This document shows positions 7,538 through 14,669 of a DNA stretch of 19,899 bases, piece by piece; positions within the stretch are counted from its first letter, which is position 1; every line of letters starts with the position of its first letter. Source of the DNA: Deltaproteobacteria bacterium (GTDB lineage: Bacteria > Desulfobacterota > DSM-4660 > Desulfatiglandales > B25-G16); contig JAGYMO010000214.1 of NCBI GenBank assembly GCA_018400255.1, forward strand, positions 1-19,899, read 5' to 3'. The notes beneath the pieces were generated by a model. The model was not told where the DNA came from. It worked only from the letters and a program-made list of their open reading frames with translations, and made no database searches. A program made the position numbers and the translations under genes.

Positions 7538-8016
7538 TGGAAATAATTATTGGTGTTGCAGACATGAAAGTAAGCAATGATTCCGAGGCAGTGCTTATAA
7601 CATATTCGTTAGGCTCGTGTATAGGCCTTGGCATCTATGACTCTATAGAAAAGGTAGGTGGTTTGCTTCATTATATGCTACCTGAGTCAAGTCTTGACAC
7701 TGTAAAGGCCAAAAATAACCCTTGCATGTTTGCTGACACAGGGATTCCCTTACTTTTTAAGGAGGCCTACAAGTTAGGGGCGAAGAAGCACAGCATTAAG
7801 ACTATAGTAGTTGGTGGATCTCAGATACTGGATCAAAAAGGATTTTTTAACATAGGTGAGAGAAATTTTACAGCACTCAGAAAAATGTTCTGGAGAAATA
7901 ATATGATGATCTCTTACCAGCATGTAGGAGGAAATGTTAACAGGACTATCAAGTTAGAAATTAAAAGTGGGCAGGCCTGGCTCAAGATATCAGGCTCAGG
8001 GTATCAAAGGATATGA
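7537..8016 (+). CDS. cheD: CheD receptor glutamine deamidase
   Basis: A 159-residue cytoplasmic enzyme that deamidates glutamines on chemoreceptors and in some bacteria also interacts with CheC-type phosphatases. The catalytic residues are visible: C28 in LGSCIGLGIYD, H45 in GLLHYMLPE and T22 just ahead of the cysteine loop, in the same order and spacing as the Thr-Cys-His set known in the family. The GGxNxR-like segment (VGGNVNR) near 135-141 is also typical. The start ATG overlaps the cheA stop by one base, and its own stop overlaps the next gene by four (ATGA), so translational coupling is likely. The only receptor in the window is the divergent Cache chemoreceptor. Confidence 0.95.
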   Translation: MEIIIGVADMKVSNDSEAVLITYSLGSCIGLGIYDSIEKVGGLLHYMLPESSLDTVKAKNNPCMFADTGIPLLFKEAYKLGAKKHSIKTIVVGGSQILDQKGFFNIGERNFTALRKMFWRNNMMISYQHVGGNVNRTIKLEIKSGQAWLKISGSGYQRI

Positions 8017-8870
8017 AATCAGTAGAAAAAATAATTAATGACATTGAAGCGCTAAGACCAATTCCCTATACATACCACAAGATCATTGAAATGACAAAAA
8101 ACCCTGATAGTTCAATAAATGAGCTTGTTGATATTATCACCTATGATCAGGGTGCAACTGCAAACATCCTCAGGGCATGCAACTCAAGCTATTTTGGTCT
8201 GTCCAGAAAAATAACATCAATCAAACATGCTATAGCATACATGGGTTTAGATAGGCTAGTAAATCTGATTATTGTTGACAGCGCTGCCAGTAATTTCAGG
8301 AGGGGTCAGGAAGGATACGATCTTACTGAGGGGGAACTATGGAGATACTCTGTTTTTTCGGCACTTATAGCCCAAAGTCTGGCTGAAAAAAATCAACAGA
8401 AAAACATACCCTTTATTTTTACCTCCGCACTTTTAAAGGATATAGGCAAGGTTATTCTGCATACCTATGTAAATGATTCATTTAACGAAATAACATTTAT
8501 GGTAAAAGAAAAGGGGCTGGCATTTATAGAGGCTGAAAAAGAGGTAATTGGCATAGACCACGCTGAGTTAGGCGCTAAGGTAGCTGCAAAGTGGAACTTT
8601 AGTCCAAATATGGTAAATATTATAAAAAATCATCATTTCCCTGAACTTGCACCGCCTGACGACCTATCCATCCCAATAGTCTATCTTGCTGACTCTATCT
8701 GCATGATGATGGGTATAGGGGTGGGATCCGATGGGCTTGCGTATAGATATCACCAGGAGGTTATGGATAAGCTGCATTTCTCAAATATCGATGTGCAAAA
8801 AACCATTGCCGATTCATTGGAAAAACTAAAAGATGTCGAAACATTAGTTAATTCAACAGGAGGAAATTAG
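8013..8870 (+). CDS. HDOD-domain signalling protein
   Basis: A 285-residue cytoplasmic protein consisting essentially of one HDOD domain (about residues 8-215), a non-catalytic relative of HD phosphohydrolases. Typical blocks are LRPIPYTYHKI, YDQGATANILRACNSSYFG and IKHAIAYMGLDRLVNL. Where an HD enzyme has LLHDIGK, this protein has LLKDIGK (K142-D143), so the metal-binding His is lost and enzymatic phosphodiesterase activity is unlikely. A later HH pair (KNHHFPE) and D181-H182-A remain as relics. The gene overlaps cheD by four bases and is followed three bases later by cheY, so it is embedded in the che operon. HDOD proteins are common in deltaproteobacterial and related signalling operons, but the molecular role here is unknown. 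Confidence 0.88.
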   Translation: MKSVEKIINDIEALRPIPYTYHKIIEMTKNPDSSINELVDIITYDQGATANILRACNSSYFGLSRKITSIKHAIAYMGLDRLVNLIIVDSAASNFRRGQEGYDLTEGELWRYSVFSALIAQSLAEKNQQKNIPFIFTSALLKDIGKVILHTYVNDSFNEITFMVKEKGLAFIEAEKEVIGIDHAELGAKVAAKWNFSPNMVNIIKNHHFPELAPPDDLSIPIVYLADSICMMMGIGVGSDGLAYRYHQEVMDKLHFSNIDVQKTIADSLEKLKDVETLVNSTGGN

Positions 8871-8873
8871 CTC

Positions 8874-9302
8874 ATGGCATTCACTGTTTTAATTGTTGAT
8901 GATTCCTCTTCTATGAGGGCAGTTATAAAAAAAACAATTAAGGTTTCAGGGTTTAACGTAGGCCAGTTTCTAGCAGCGGAAGACGGAAGAGATGCCATGA
9001 AAGTGCTGTCTGCCGAATGGGTAGACCTTGTTTTAACCGATATAAATATGCCAAACATGAATGGAATGGAACTAATAAAAAAAATGAAAGAAGATGAAAT
9101 ATTAAAGACGATCCCGGTAGTGATTGTAACAACTGAAGGAAGTGAAAAAGTTAAAAAACAATCAATGGACCTAGGGGCCAGCGCCTTAATAAAAAAACCA
9201 TTTAGACCCGAAGATATAAGAAACGCCCTAAATCGTATAATGGGAGAAAATGAAGATGGACAAAAAGATTACGGTAGAGAACTTGAGGGAAGCGATTTTT
9301 GA
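8874..9302 (+). CDS. cheY: CheY-like single-domain response regulator (first copy)
   Basis: A receiver domain of 142 residues. The acidic pair D9-D10, phospho-acceptor D56 (VLTDINMPNMNG), T86 and K108 are all present, so it should accept phosphate from CheA. The receiver fold ends at about residue 122. The last 20 residues are hydrophilic and are encoded where the reading frame runs into the next gene, overlapping it by 47 bases. AGGAGG lies about ten bases upstream, inside the end of the HDOD gene. Compared with the other CheY in this window (11969-12346) it is less like the enterobacterial motor-binding CheY, so it may be a phosphate sink or serve another output. That split is inference. 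Confidence 0.92.
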   Translation: MAFTVLIVDDSSSMRAVIKKTIKVSGFNVGQFLAAEDGRDAMKVLSAEWVDLVLTDINMPNMNGMELIKKMKEDEILKTIPVVIVTTEGSEKVKKQSMDLGASALIKKPFRPEDIRNALNRIMGENEDGQKDYGRELEGSDF

Positions 9303-9729
9303 TGTGCTTAAAACTATGTTTTTTGAACCACTTCAAGCTGTTGAAAAAGATATAACACTATTAGACTGGTTCTCGCGGAAACAGGCGCTGTTTGCGGCGA
9401 AGCTAACCTTCAGCGGTCCCAAAAATGGTTTTTTTTACATGATAGTACCTGAAAGTGTGGCAACTGAGATTACCGCTAATTTCTTGGGCATTGATGAGAG
9501 TGAAACTGATACTGAACAAAAAATAGATACGATAAAAGAGGCCCTTAATATGATTGGGGGCAGGGTATTTTCTTTCTTTGACCGGGAAGGTGAATATAAA
9601 TTAAACATACCTGAATTAATAAGCGTTGAAGCACATAAACATGAAATATTAAAAAAAATTAATGGTAAAACTGTCTTTATTGAGCTAACGGATAACCGCC
9701 TTGCGGCAGGGGTTAGGATTGATACTTGA
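9256..9729 (+). CDS. cheX: CheX-like CheY-P phosphatase (CheC/CheX/FliY family)
   Basis: A protein of about 157 residues that probably dephosphorylates CheY-P. The family signature D-x3-E-x2-N followed about 21 residues later by P is visible as D91-TIK-E95-AL-N98 and P119 (numbered from the chosen start). It contains one such active site, as CheX does, whereas CheC usually has two. I chose ATG 9256 because GGAG (9243-9246) is then nine bases away; ATG 9250, two codons earlier, is possible but only three bases from that site. The gene overlaps the end of cheY by 47 bases in another frame. A second, unrelated phosphatase gene (cheZ) lies in the same cluster. Confidence 0.82.
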   Translation: MDKKITVENLREAIFDVLKTMFFEPLQAVEKDITLLDWFSRKQALFAAKLTFSGPKNGFFYMIVPESVATEITANFLGIDESETDTEQKIDTIKEALNMIGGRVFSFFDREGEYKLNIPELISVEAHKHEILKKINGKTVFIELTDNRLAAGVRIDT

Positions 9730-9871
9730 AACCCTGGCCCAGACCTATATTTGCAAGATAGTCGTACATGGTCTGATACAGAGGATTTAACAACTGCTTA
9801 ACTAAATTACCCGAAAGTCGCACCAGGGCGGGCTGGAGATTGGAACCTTGAAACTGGGGCAAAAGGTGTAA

Positions 9872-10021
9872 GACGTCTACAAGTCAGATGTTTATAAGTT
9901 GTCTGAAGAATTATCTGATTTGATATGGAATGCCTTTGACAAATGGCCTGAAAAGGTTCAGCGGACTGTTGGATATCAAATTATCCAGTTTCTATGGAGA
10001 GTAGATGGAAAACAAGATTAA
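9872..10021 (+). pseudogene. Truncated four-helix-bundle (23S rRNA intervening-sequence type) gene remnant
   Basis: Positions 9872-10021 read in one frame as about 49 residues, including DVYKLSEELSDLIWN, FDKWPEKVQ and RTVGYQIIQ, then FLWRVDGKQD and stop. This matches the N-terminal half of the four-helix-bundle/S23 family (members with YKLSE.LSDEIW ... TVGKQIVRAADSI). The conserved second half is missing, and the frame runs 17 bases into cheB. There is no start codon in frame after the upstream stop at 9869-9871. The segment just before it (GGAGATTGGAACCTTGAAAC) resembles the low-complexity TTGGAACTTGG sequence I recall near such genes. I read it as a decayed insertion between cheX and cheB. 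Family assignment is from memory. Confidence 0.6.
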
Positions 10022-11057
10022 GGTTCTCGTCGTTGATGACTCAGCTATAGTTCGAAAGGTCTTTAGAGAAGAACTCTCTAAGGAGAGAGACATAGAGGTA
10101 ATAGGAACAGCACCTGATCCATATATAGCAAGAGACAGAATAGTTCAGCTTAAACCTGATGTAGTTACCTTGGATATTGAAATGCCAAGGATGGATGGGA
10201 TTACCTTTCTTCGGAAGCTTATGAAATATTACCCTTTACCGGTAATTATAGTAAGTTCGCTTACCGCTACTGGGGGCAGGCTTGCCATGGAGGCCCTATC
10301 AGCTGGTGCCTTAGAAGTTATGTCAAAGCCATCAGGCTCCTATTCGGTAGGTGAGATGAGTGTGCAGTTAATTGACAAAGTGAGGGCAGTTTCAAGAATA
10401 AAGATAGGGCAAATGTCCGAAAAAATACCTGATATTATTGCTCAACCTTTGCTTGTATCAACGGCAATGTTGGAAACTACTAACAAGGTAATAGCAATAG
10501 GCGCATCAACCGGCGGAACGGAGGCACTGAAGGTTGTTTTAACTAAAATGCCTGTAAATGCTCCGGGCATCCTTGTTGTTCAACATATGCCCGCACATTT
10601 CACCACCTCCTTTGCAGAAAGGCTCAATGATCTCAGTGCTATAACTATAAAGGAGGCAAAAGATGGAGACTCTCTTGTTAATGGTACTGCCCTTATAGCG
10701 CCGGGAAACTTTCACATGCTTTTAAAAAGGAGTGGTGCCCGCTATTATGTCCAGGTAAAAACCGGGCCATTGGTTCACCATCAAAGGCCTGCGGCAGACG
10801 TACTTTTTCACTCTGTTGCTAGAAATGCAGGAAGAAACGCGGTAGGCATAATACTTACGGGCATGGGTGCGGATGGTGCTCTTGGGTTATTGAAAATGAA
10901 AGAGGCTGGGGCAAGGACATTGGCCCAGGATGAAAAAAGCTGCATAGTTTTTGGAATGCCTAAAGAGGCAATAAAGCTGGGAGCGGTCGAAAAGGTGGTC
11001 TCCTTGAACAACATTACACAGTCAGCCATCAGTGTAATAGACCATGATAGAAAATAA
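10005..11057 (+). CDS. cheB: CheB receptor methylesterase/deamidase response regulator
   Basis: A 350-residue two-domain enzyme that removes methyl groups from chemoreceptor glutamates when phosphorylated by CheA. The receiver (1-125) has D11-D12 and phospho-acceptor D57 in TLDIEMPRMDG. The catalytic domain (about 160-345) shows the serine-hydrolase triad: S168 in GASTGG, H194 in QHMPAHFT and D290 in GMGADG. The start is fixed by GGAGAG (9996-10001), which sits inside the decayed four-helix-bundle sequence, so the ribosome site may be newly arisen. Its usual partner, the methyltransferase CheR, is not in the window. A 126-base gap with a hairpin separates it from cheZ. Confidence 0.96.
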   Translation: MENKIKVLVVDDSAIVRKVFREELSKERDIEVIGTAPDPYIARDRIVQLKPDVVTLDIEMPRMDGITFLRKLMKYYPLPVIIVSSLTATGGRLAMEALSAGALEVMSKPSGSYSVGEMSVQLIDKVRAVSRIKIGQMSEKIPDIIAQPLLVSTAMLETTNKVIAIGASTGGTEALKVVLTKMPVNAPGILVVQHMPAHFTTSFAERLNDLSAITIKEAKDGDSLVNGTALIAPGNFHMLLKRSGARYYVQVKTGPLVHHQRPAADVLFHSVARNAGRNAVGIILTGMGADGALGLLKMKEAGARTLAQDEKSCIVFGMPKEAIKLGAVEKVVSLNNITQSAISVIDHDRK

Positions 11058-11103
11058 AAAATTTAAGATGGAAGATACAAGTCGTCAATACTTTTAAAAA
11101 CCT

Positions 11104-11139
11104 CTCAGTATTTTGGCTGGCTATTAAAAATACTTTGAG
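11104..11139 (+). promoter_or_regulatory. Hairpin between cheB and cheZ
   Basis: CTCAGTATTTT (11104-11114) pairs with AAAATACTTTGAG (11127-11139): 11 base pairs with a TT bulge and a 12-base loop containing GGCTGGCT. No T-run follows (AAAATAG), so it is not a strong terminator. RNA processing or partial attenuation between cheB and cheZ is possible. Confidence 0.35.
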
Positions 11140-11183
11140 AAAATAGATAGTTTTAACACTATTTTATTTATAAAGGAATTAAA

Positions 11184-11948
11184 ATGAAGGATATCATAAA
11201 GCGTAAAATTTCAGATATAATGATGGGTAACCTTTCAGACGAAGAAAAAGAAGAGGTTTCAAATGTAATAAATGGAGATCAACTTAATTTTAATGATAAT
11301 ATGTTTTTTAAAGATATAGCCCGTGAAGTATCAGGAGATATAAAGGCGTTGGTGTCTCTAGCCTTTGAGTTTAGGAAAGATCTACAGTCTAAGGTAAATG
11401 ACGACTTGAATGATATAGCCACAGAATATATACCGCAAGCCACTGATCAACTTGAGGGCATAATAGATGCTACTGAGAATGCGGCCAATAAAATTATGGA
11501 TAATCTAGAAAGCCTGGAAAAAAATATATCTGATGTAAAAAACATTGTTGCTTCTTTCAAAAACGGGAAAATTGTTATATTAGGCCAGAGGAAAAAGGTT
11601 GGACAGAAATCCATAGAGAAATTAATGCCTGTTATTGAAAATGTGGAATCACTCCTTGAATATAATTTAACTTTGATATCGGATTCTTTTGTTCAAATGA
11701 GTTTTCAAGACTTGACTGGTCAGCGAATAAAGCGTATTATAGAAGTTGTTATTCAAATGGAGGAAAAAATCAAAAATATGGCTATATCTTTTGGTATAAG
11801 AATAAGAGAAAGAGAAAAAAATCCTGAAATTTCCGCAGAGGAATTAGAAAGGGTTGTCGAGAGAAAGAAAACAGAGCTATCCAGTTTTCACGGAAAAGGG
11901 GTTGGTCTTGACCAAAACGCAATAGATGAGCTTTTGGCTAATCTGTAA
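11184..11948 (+). CDS. cheZ: CheZ, CheY-P phosphatase
   Basis: A 254-residue, largely helical protein. The catalytic motif of CheZ is visible as FQDLTGQRI, with D176 and Q180 corresponding to the Asp-Gln pair that coordinates and positions water for attack on CheY-P. The long antiparallel helices expected of the dimeric hairpin span about 40-205. The extreme C-terminus, GLDQNAIDELLANL (about 241-254), matches the conserved CheY-binding peptide of CheZ after a linker. AAGGA precedes the ATG. A cheY of classical type follows 20 bases after the stop, giving a natural phosphatase-substrate pair. Together with the CheX-like protein this cluster encodes two different CheY-P phosphatases. Confidence 0.93.
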   Translation: MKDIIKRKISDIMMGNLSDEEKEEVSNVINGDQLNFNDNMFFKDIAREVSGDIKALVSLAFEFRKDLQSKVNDDLNDIATEYIPQATDQLEGIIDATENAANKIMDNLESLEKNISDVKNIVASFKNGKIVILGQRKKVGQKSIEKLMPVIENVESLLEYNLTLISDSFVQMSFQDLTGQRIKRIIEVVIQMEEKIKNMAISFGIRIREREKNPEISAEELERVVERKKTELSSFHGKGVGLDQNAIDELLANL

Positions 11949-11968
11949 ATAGGGAGCTCGATGATAGT

Positions 11969-12346
11969 ATGGATGTAAACATGACGGTTCTTATTGTAGA
12001 CGACTTTGCCACAATGAGAAGGATAGTAAAAAATATTTTAAGGCAGCTTGGATTTACAAATATAATTGAGGCAGATGATGGTAAGGCAGCACTATACATT
12101 CTTAAAAAAGAAAAGATTGATCTCATTTTAAGTGACTGGAACATGCCGGAGATGCCTGGGATAGAACTATTAAAGGCTGTTAGGTCAGATGATAAGCTAA
12201 AAGATACACCATTTCTCATGGTCACTGCGGAGGCAGAAAAGGAAAATATTATAGAAGCTGTCAAATTAGGGGTGAGTAATTACATAGTAAAACCCTTTAC
12301 AGCGGAAACAATGGGTGAAAAATTAGAAAAGATGCTCGGTAAGTAG
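11969..12346 (+). CDS. cheY: CheY, classical chemotaxis response regulator (second copy)
   Basis: A 125-residue receiver very close in style to enterobacterial CheY: VDDFATMRRIVKNIL, SDWNMPEMPGIELL and the VTAEA block. Key residues are D11-D12, phospho-acceptor D56, T86 and K108. Phospho-CheY diffuses to the flagellar switch (FliM/FliN) and changes rotation. The start at 11969 has AGGGAG (11951-11956) 12 bases away; ATG 11981 is a possible alternative, but its spacing is worse. It directly follows cheZ and is therefore my candidate for the motor-binding CheY. A T-run (CCCCTTTTTTT) follows the stop but without a clear stem. Confidence 0.95.
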   Translation: MDVNMTVLIVDDFATMRRIVKNILRQLGFTNIIEADDGKAALYILKKEKIDLILSDWNMPEMPGIELLKAVRSDDKLKDTPFLMVTAEAEKENIIEAVKLGVSNYIVKPFTAETMGEKLEKMLGK

Positions 12347-12358
12347 CCCCTTTTTTTC

Positions 12359-12386
12359 TAAAGAAATTTTTATTGTACGCCGAAAA
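12359..12386 (+). promoter_or_regulatory. Candidate sigma-28 (FliA-type) promoter
   Basis: TAAAG (12359-12363) and GCCGAAAA (12379-12386) resemble the flagellar sigma-28 consensus TAAAGTTT-N11-GCCGATAA. The -10 block matches 7 of 8 bases. The spacer is one base longer than consensus. The start would be near 12393, about 108 bases before the small gene at 12501. It is the only element of this type I saw in the window. Confidence 0.4.
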
Positions 12387-12500
12387 ACTTATTATAAAAA
12401 GAGTTATATAGTTGCATCAACAACGCCACCATAAATTTTATAATCTCTAAGCGCCTAAATGTAAGAAGGTGGATATTCAACTAAAAGCAGGGAGGCTGAA

Positions 12501-12899
12501 ATGAACATACATGAAATCGAAGCTTTATTGCAATCAGGGGTCAAGGCCAGCCCAACACATAATAAAGAAACAGGAGATAAAGGCTTCGAAAAAATATTTA
12601 AAAGCACGCTCTCGGAAATAAACAAAAACACACTATCAGATGCTAATTCAACTCTATTGACGCATGGAGACAAGGTTTTATCCCTTTTAGACAATTATGC
12701 GGACAATTTAAACAATCCCAATAAAACACTAAGAGATATTGAGCCGCTGATCGGGGAAATAGAGAAAGAAATTACATTTATCGAAACAGAAGCCAAAGAT
12801 ACCGATCAAAATGATAAAGACCTTCAAAACCTCATAAATGAACTCGTTTTAACAGCTAATGTTAACATATATAAGTTTTATCGAGGTGACTTTTTATAG
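12501..12899 (+). CDS. Small unrecognised protein of the flagellar/chemotaxis locus
   Basis: A 132-residue soluble, acidic, probably helical protein that I do not recognise. Coding is supported by GGGAGG (12490-12495) before the ATG and by a protein-like composition. The N-terminal part (1-50) is polar with a short amphipathic FEKIFKSTLSEI segment. The rest (about 55-132) alternates charged and aliphatic residues, with an NPNKTLRDIEPLIGEIEKEI stretch and a C-terminus NVNIYKFYRGDFL that looks conserved in style. There is no signal peptide, transmembrane segment or cysteine. It lies between cheY and a sigma-54 regulator and may have its own sigma-28-like promoter. Small flagellar export substrates, chaperones or regulators would fit such a place; none is demonstrated. 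Confidence 0.7.
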   Translation: MNIHEIEALLQSGVKASPTHNKETGDKGFEKIFKSTLSEINKNTLSDANSTLLTHGDKVLSLLDNYADNLNNPNKTLRDIEPLIGEIEKEITFIETEAKDTDQNDKDLQNLINELVLTANVNIYKFYRGDFL

Positions 12900-13009
12900 A
12901 GTACTGTATTATGATTGTTAAAAAAGCAAAGCCAATATCTAATGTATTGAGCTTTAAAATAGGGGCTCGAGAATCTATAAAGTAATAAGCGCTAAACACA
13001 CAAAAAAGC

Positions 13010-14398
13010 ATGCCAAGGATATTAGTTGCAGATGATGATTCTGTCATATTGGAATTAATCGATGAGATACTAAAGGCTCACGGTTATGAGGTAGTAACTG
13101 CCTCTAATGGCAAGTCAGGCATAGAGGAGTTAGAAAAGGATTTTTTCGACCTTGTGCTTACAGACCTCGTAATGCCTGACATAAATGGCATGGACATTCT
13201 CGCTTATATAACAGAGAATTTGCCTGACACAAAGTGTATTATTCTTACTGGTTATGGAACAATAAGTAGCTCTGTCGACGCCATGAAAAGAGGGGCCTTT
13301 GACTATATCTCAAAGCCAATGTCATCGAGCGAGCTTCTCGTAGTTATTGAAAAGGCATTGGAATTCAAAAATCTGGAGCAGGAAAATATACGGCTAAAAA
13401 ATGAACTACGGCACACCTATAGATATAAAAACTTCGTTGGGACAAGTCAGGCTATAACTAAAATATACGAAATAATAGATAAAGTCTCCGATACAGACAG
13501 CACAATCTTTATAACCGGAGCCAGCGGAACAGGGAAAGAATTAATAGCAAGGGCTATTCATTATAATAGCAGCAGGAATAACAAACCCTTAATTGTAATA
13601 AACTGTGGCGCCATCCCTGAGGAATTACTTGAGAGCGAACTTTTTGGTCATGAAAAGGGCGCATTCACTGGTGCTTATAAGTCTAGAATTGGACGATTTG
13701 AGATGGCAAACGGGGGCACTATCTTCCTTGATGAGATAGGTGAAATGAGCCCTTCGCTGCAAGTTAAGTTATTGCGAGTATTGCAGGAGCAAAAATTTGA
13801 GAGGGTGGGAGGTACCAAAACTATACATGTCGACGTTCGCGTAATAGCCGCTACTAACAAAAACTTAACAATAGCAATAAATAAAGGGACTTTCCGAGAA
13901 GACCTTTACTATAGATTAAATGTTATCCCCGTAAAGGTACCCACCCTGAAACAAAGAAAATCAGACATTCCGTTACTCATTGATTTCTTCAAAAATAAAT
14001 TTTCGAAAGATAACAAATCAACGATAACCGGATTTTCCCCAGAGGCGATGTATGCAATGTATAACTATGACTGGCCAGGCAACATAAGAGAGCTTGAAAA
14101 TGTTATCCAAAGGCTTACAATCCTTTGCGACAATCCCATAGTCGGTTTCAATGATCTTCCGGAACATATCCAGCGAAACAGCAAATTAATTTACCTCGAT
14201 GAAGATGATGGCGTTAAGGGAGGGGTCACGCTTGACGAGGCTGTAAAAGATTACGAAAAAAAACTTATACTTGATGCATTGGAGAAAAGCGATTGGGTAA
14301 AGACAAAGGCTGCGAAACTACTTAACATTAACAGGACAACCTTAGTAGAAAAGATTAAGAAACAAAAACTTGAAAAAACAGCCTCAGCGCTATCCTGA
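13010..14398 (+). CDS. NtrC-family sigma-54 response regulator with intact receiver
   Basis: A 462-residue activator with the full three-domain plan. The receiver (1-120) has D8-D9, phospho-acceptor D52 (LTDLVMPDINGMD), T80 and K102. The AAA+ domain (about 142-380) has Walker A GASGTGKE (170-177), the sigma-54 contact loop GAFTGA (217-222) and Walker B FLDE ending D241-E242. A Fis-type helix-turn-helix closes the protein (about 430-457, KTKAAKLLNINRTTLVEKI). It should therefore activate sigma-54 promoters when phosphorylated. No sensor kinase is next to it. There is no clear ribosome site before the ATG (ACACAAAAAAGC), although the receiver begins exactly where expected. It is a candidate binder of the TGTCA-N6-TGACA palindrome, one copy of which starts six bases after its stop. 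Confidence 0.92.
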   Translation: MPRILVADDDSVILELIDEILKAHGYEVVTASNGKSGIEELEKDFFDLVLTDLVMPDINGMDILAYITENLPDTKCIILTGYGTISSSVDAMKRGAFDYISKPMSSSELLVVIEKALEFKNLEQENIRLKNELRHTYRYKNFVGTSQAITKIYEIIDKVSDTDSTIFITGASGTGKELIARAIHYNSSRNNKPLIVINCGAIPEELLESELFGHEKGAFTGAYKSRIGRFEMANGGTIFLDEIGEMSPSLQVKLLRVLQEQKFERVGGTKTIHVDVRVIAATNKNLTIAINKGTFREDLYYRLNVIPVKVPTLKQRKSDIPLLIDFFKNKFSKDNKSTITGFSPEAMYAMYNYDWPGNIRELENVIQRLTILCDNPIVGFNDLPEHIQRNSKLIYLDEDDGVKGGVTLDEAVKDYEKKLILDALEKSDWVKTKAAKLLNINRTTLVEKIKKQKLEKTASALS

Positions 14399-14403
14399 TA
14401 TTA

Positions 14404-14419
14404 TGTCAAAATAATGACA
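14404..14419. promoter_or_regulatory. Palindromic activator site TGTCA-N6-TGACA upstream of the TPR gene
   Basis: TGTCA (14404-14408) and TGACA (14415-14419), perfect and with the same six-base spacing as at 4251-4266. Both copies are preceded by A and have A as the first spacer base. It lies about 235 bases upstream of the -24 box at 14641, far but workable for an enhancer with DNA looping, and immediately after the stop of the first sigma-54 regulator. Confidence 0.6.
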
Positions 14420-14640
14420 CCTATATGCCTTATAAATCCTTTTCTGTTCGGAGCTTATTAGAAAGTCAAAATCCACCTATTTATCCGAAACTATTCCGCT
14501 ATAAAAACGCAAGCCGTAACTTCTACTTAAATATAATCAAGAAACAAAAAATTTTTATTGTATTATACTAAATAAAAATCTCTATATGCCGACATTTATA
14601 TGAATAGCCAAACATAAACCTTCCCGAGACATTGTAATAT

Positions 14641-14655
14641 TGGCATAGTAATTGC
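14641..14655 (+). promoter_or_regulatory. Sigma-54 promoter of the TPR-activator operon
   Basis: TGGCATAGTAATTGC followed by TTTTT: GG (14642-14643), ten bases, GC (14654-14655). The predicted start is near 14667, three bases before the ATG of the TPR gene, so the transcript would be almost leaderless. An upstream TTG start at 14652 would lie inside the -12 box and is therefore excluded if this promoter is used. Confidence 0.7.
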
Positions 14656-14669
14656 TTTTTAAGCTCTAT

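Noticed and set aside
8549..8563. TGGCATAGACCACGC, GG-N10-GC inside the HDOD gene
   Set aside because: The -12 half is CACGC instead of TTGC, and it lies inside coding sequence without a nearby start.
12347..12358. Rho-independent terminator after the second cheY
   Set aside because: There is a T-run after CCCC but no matching upstream stem.
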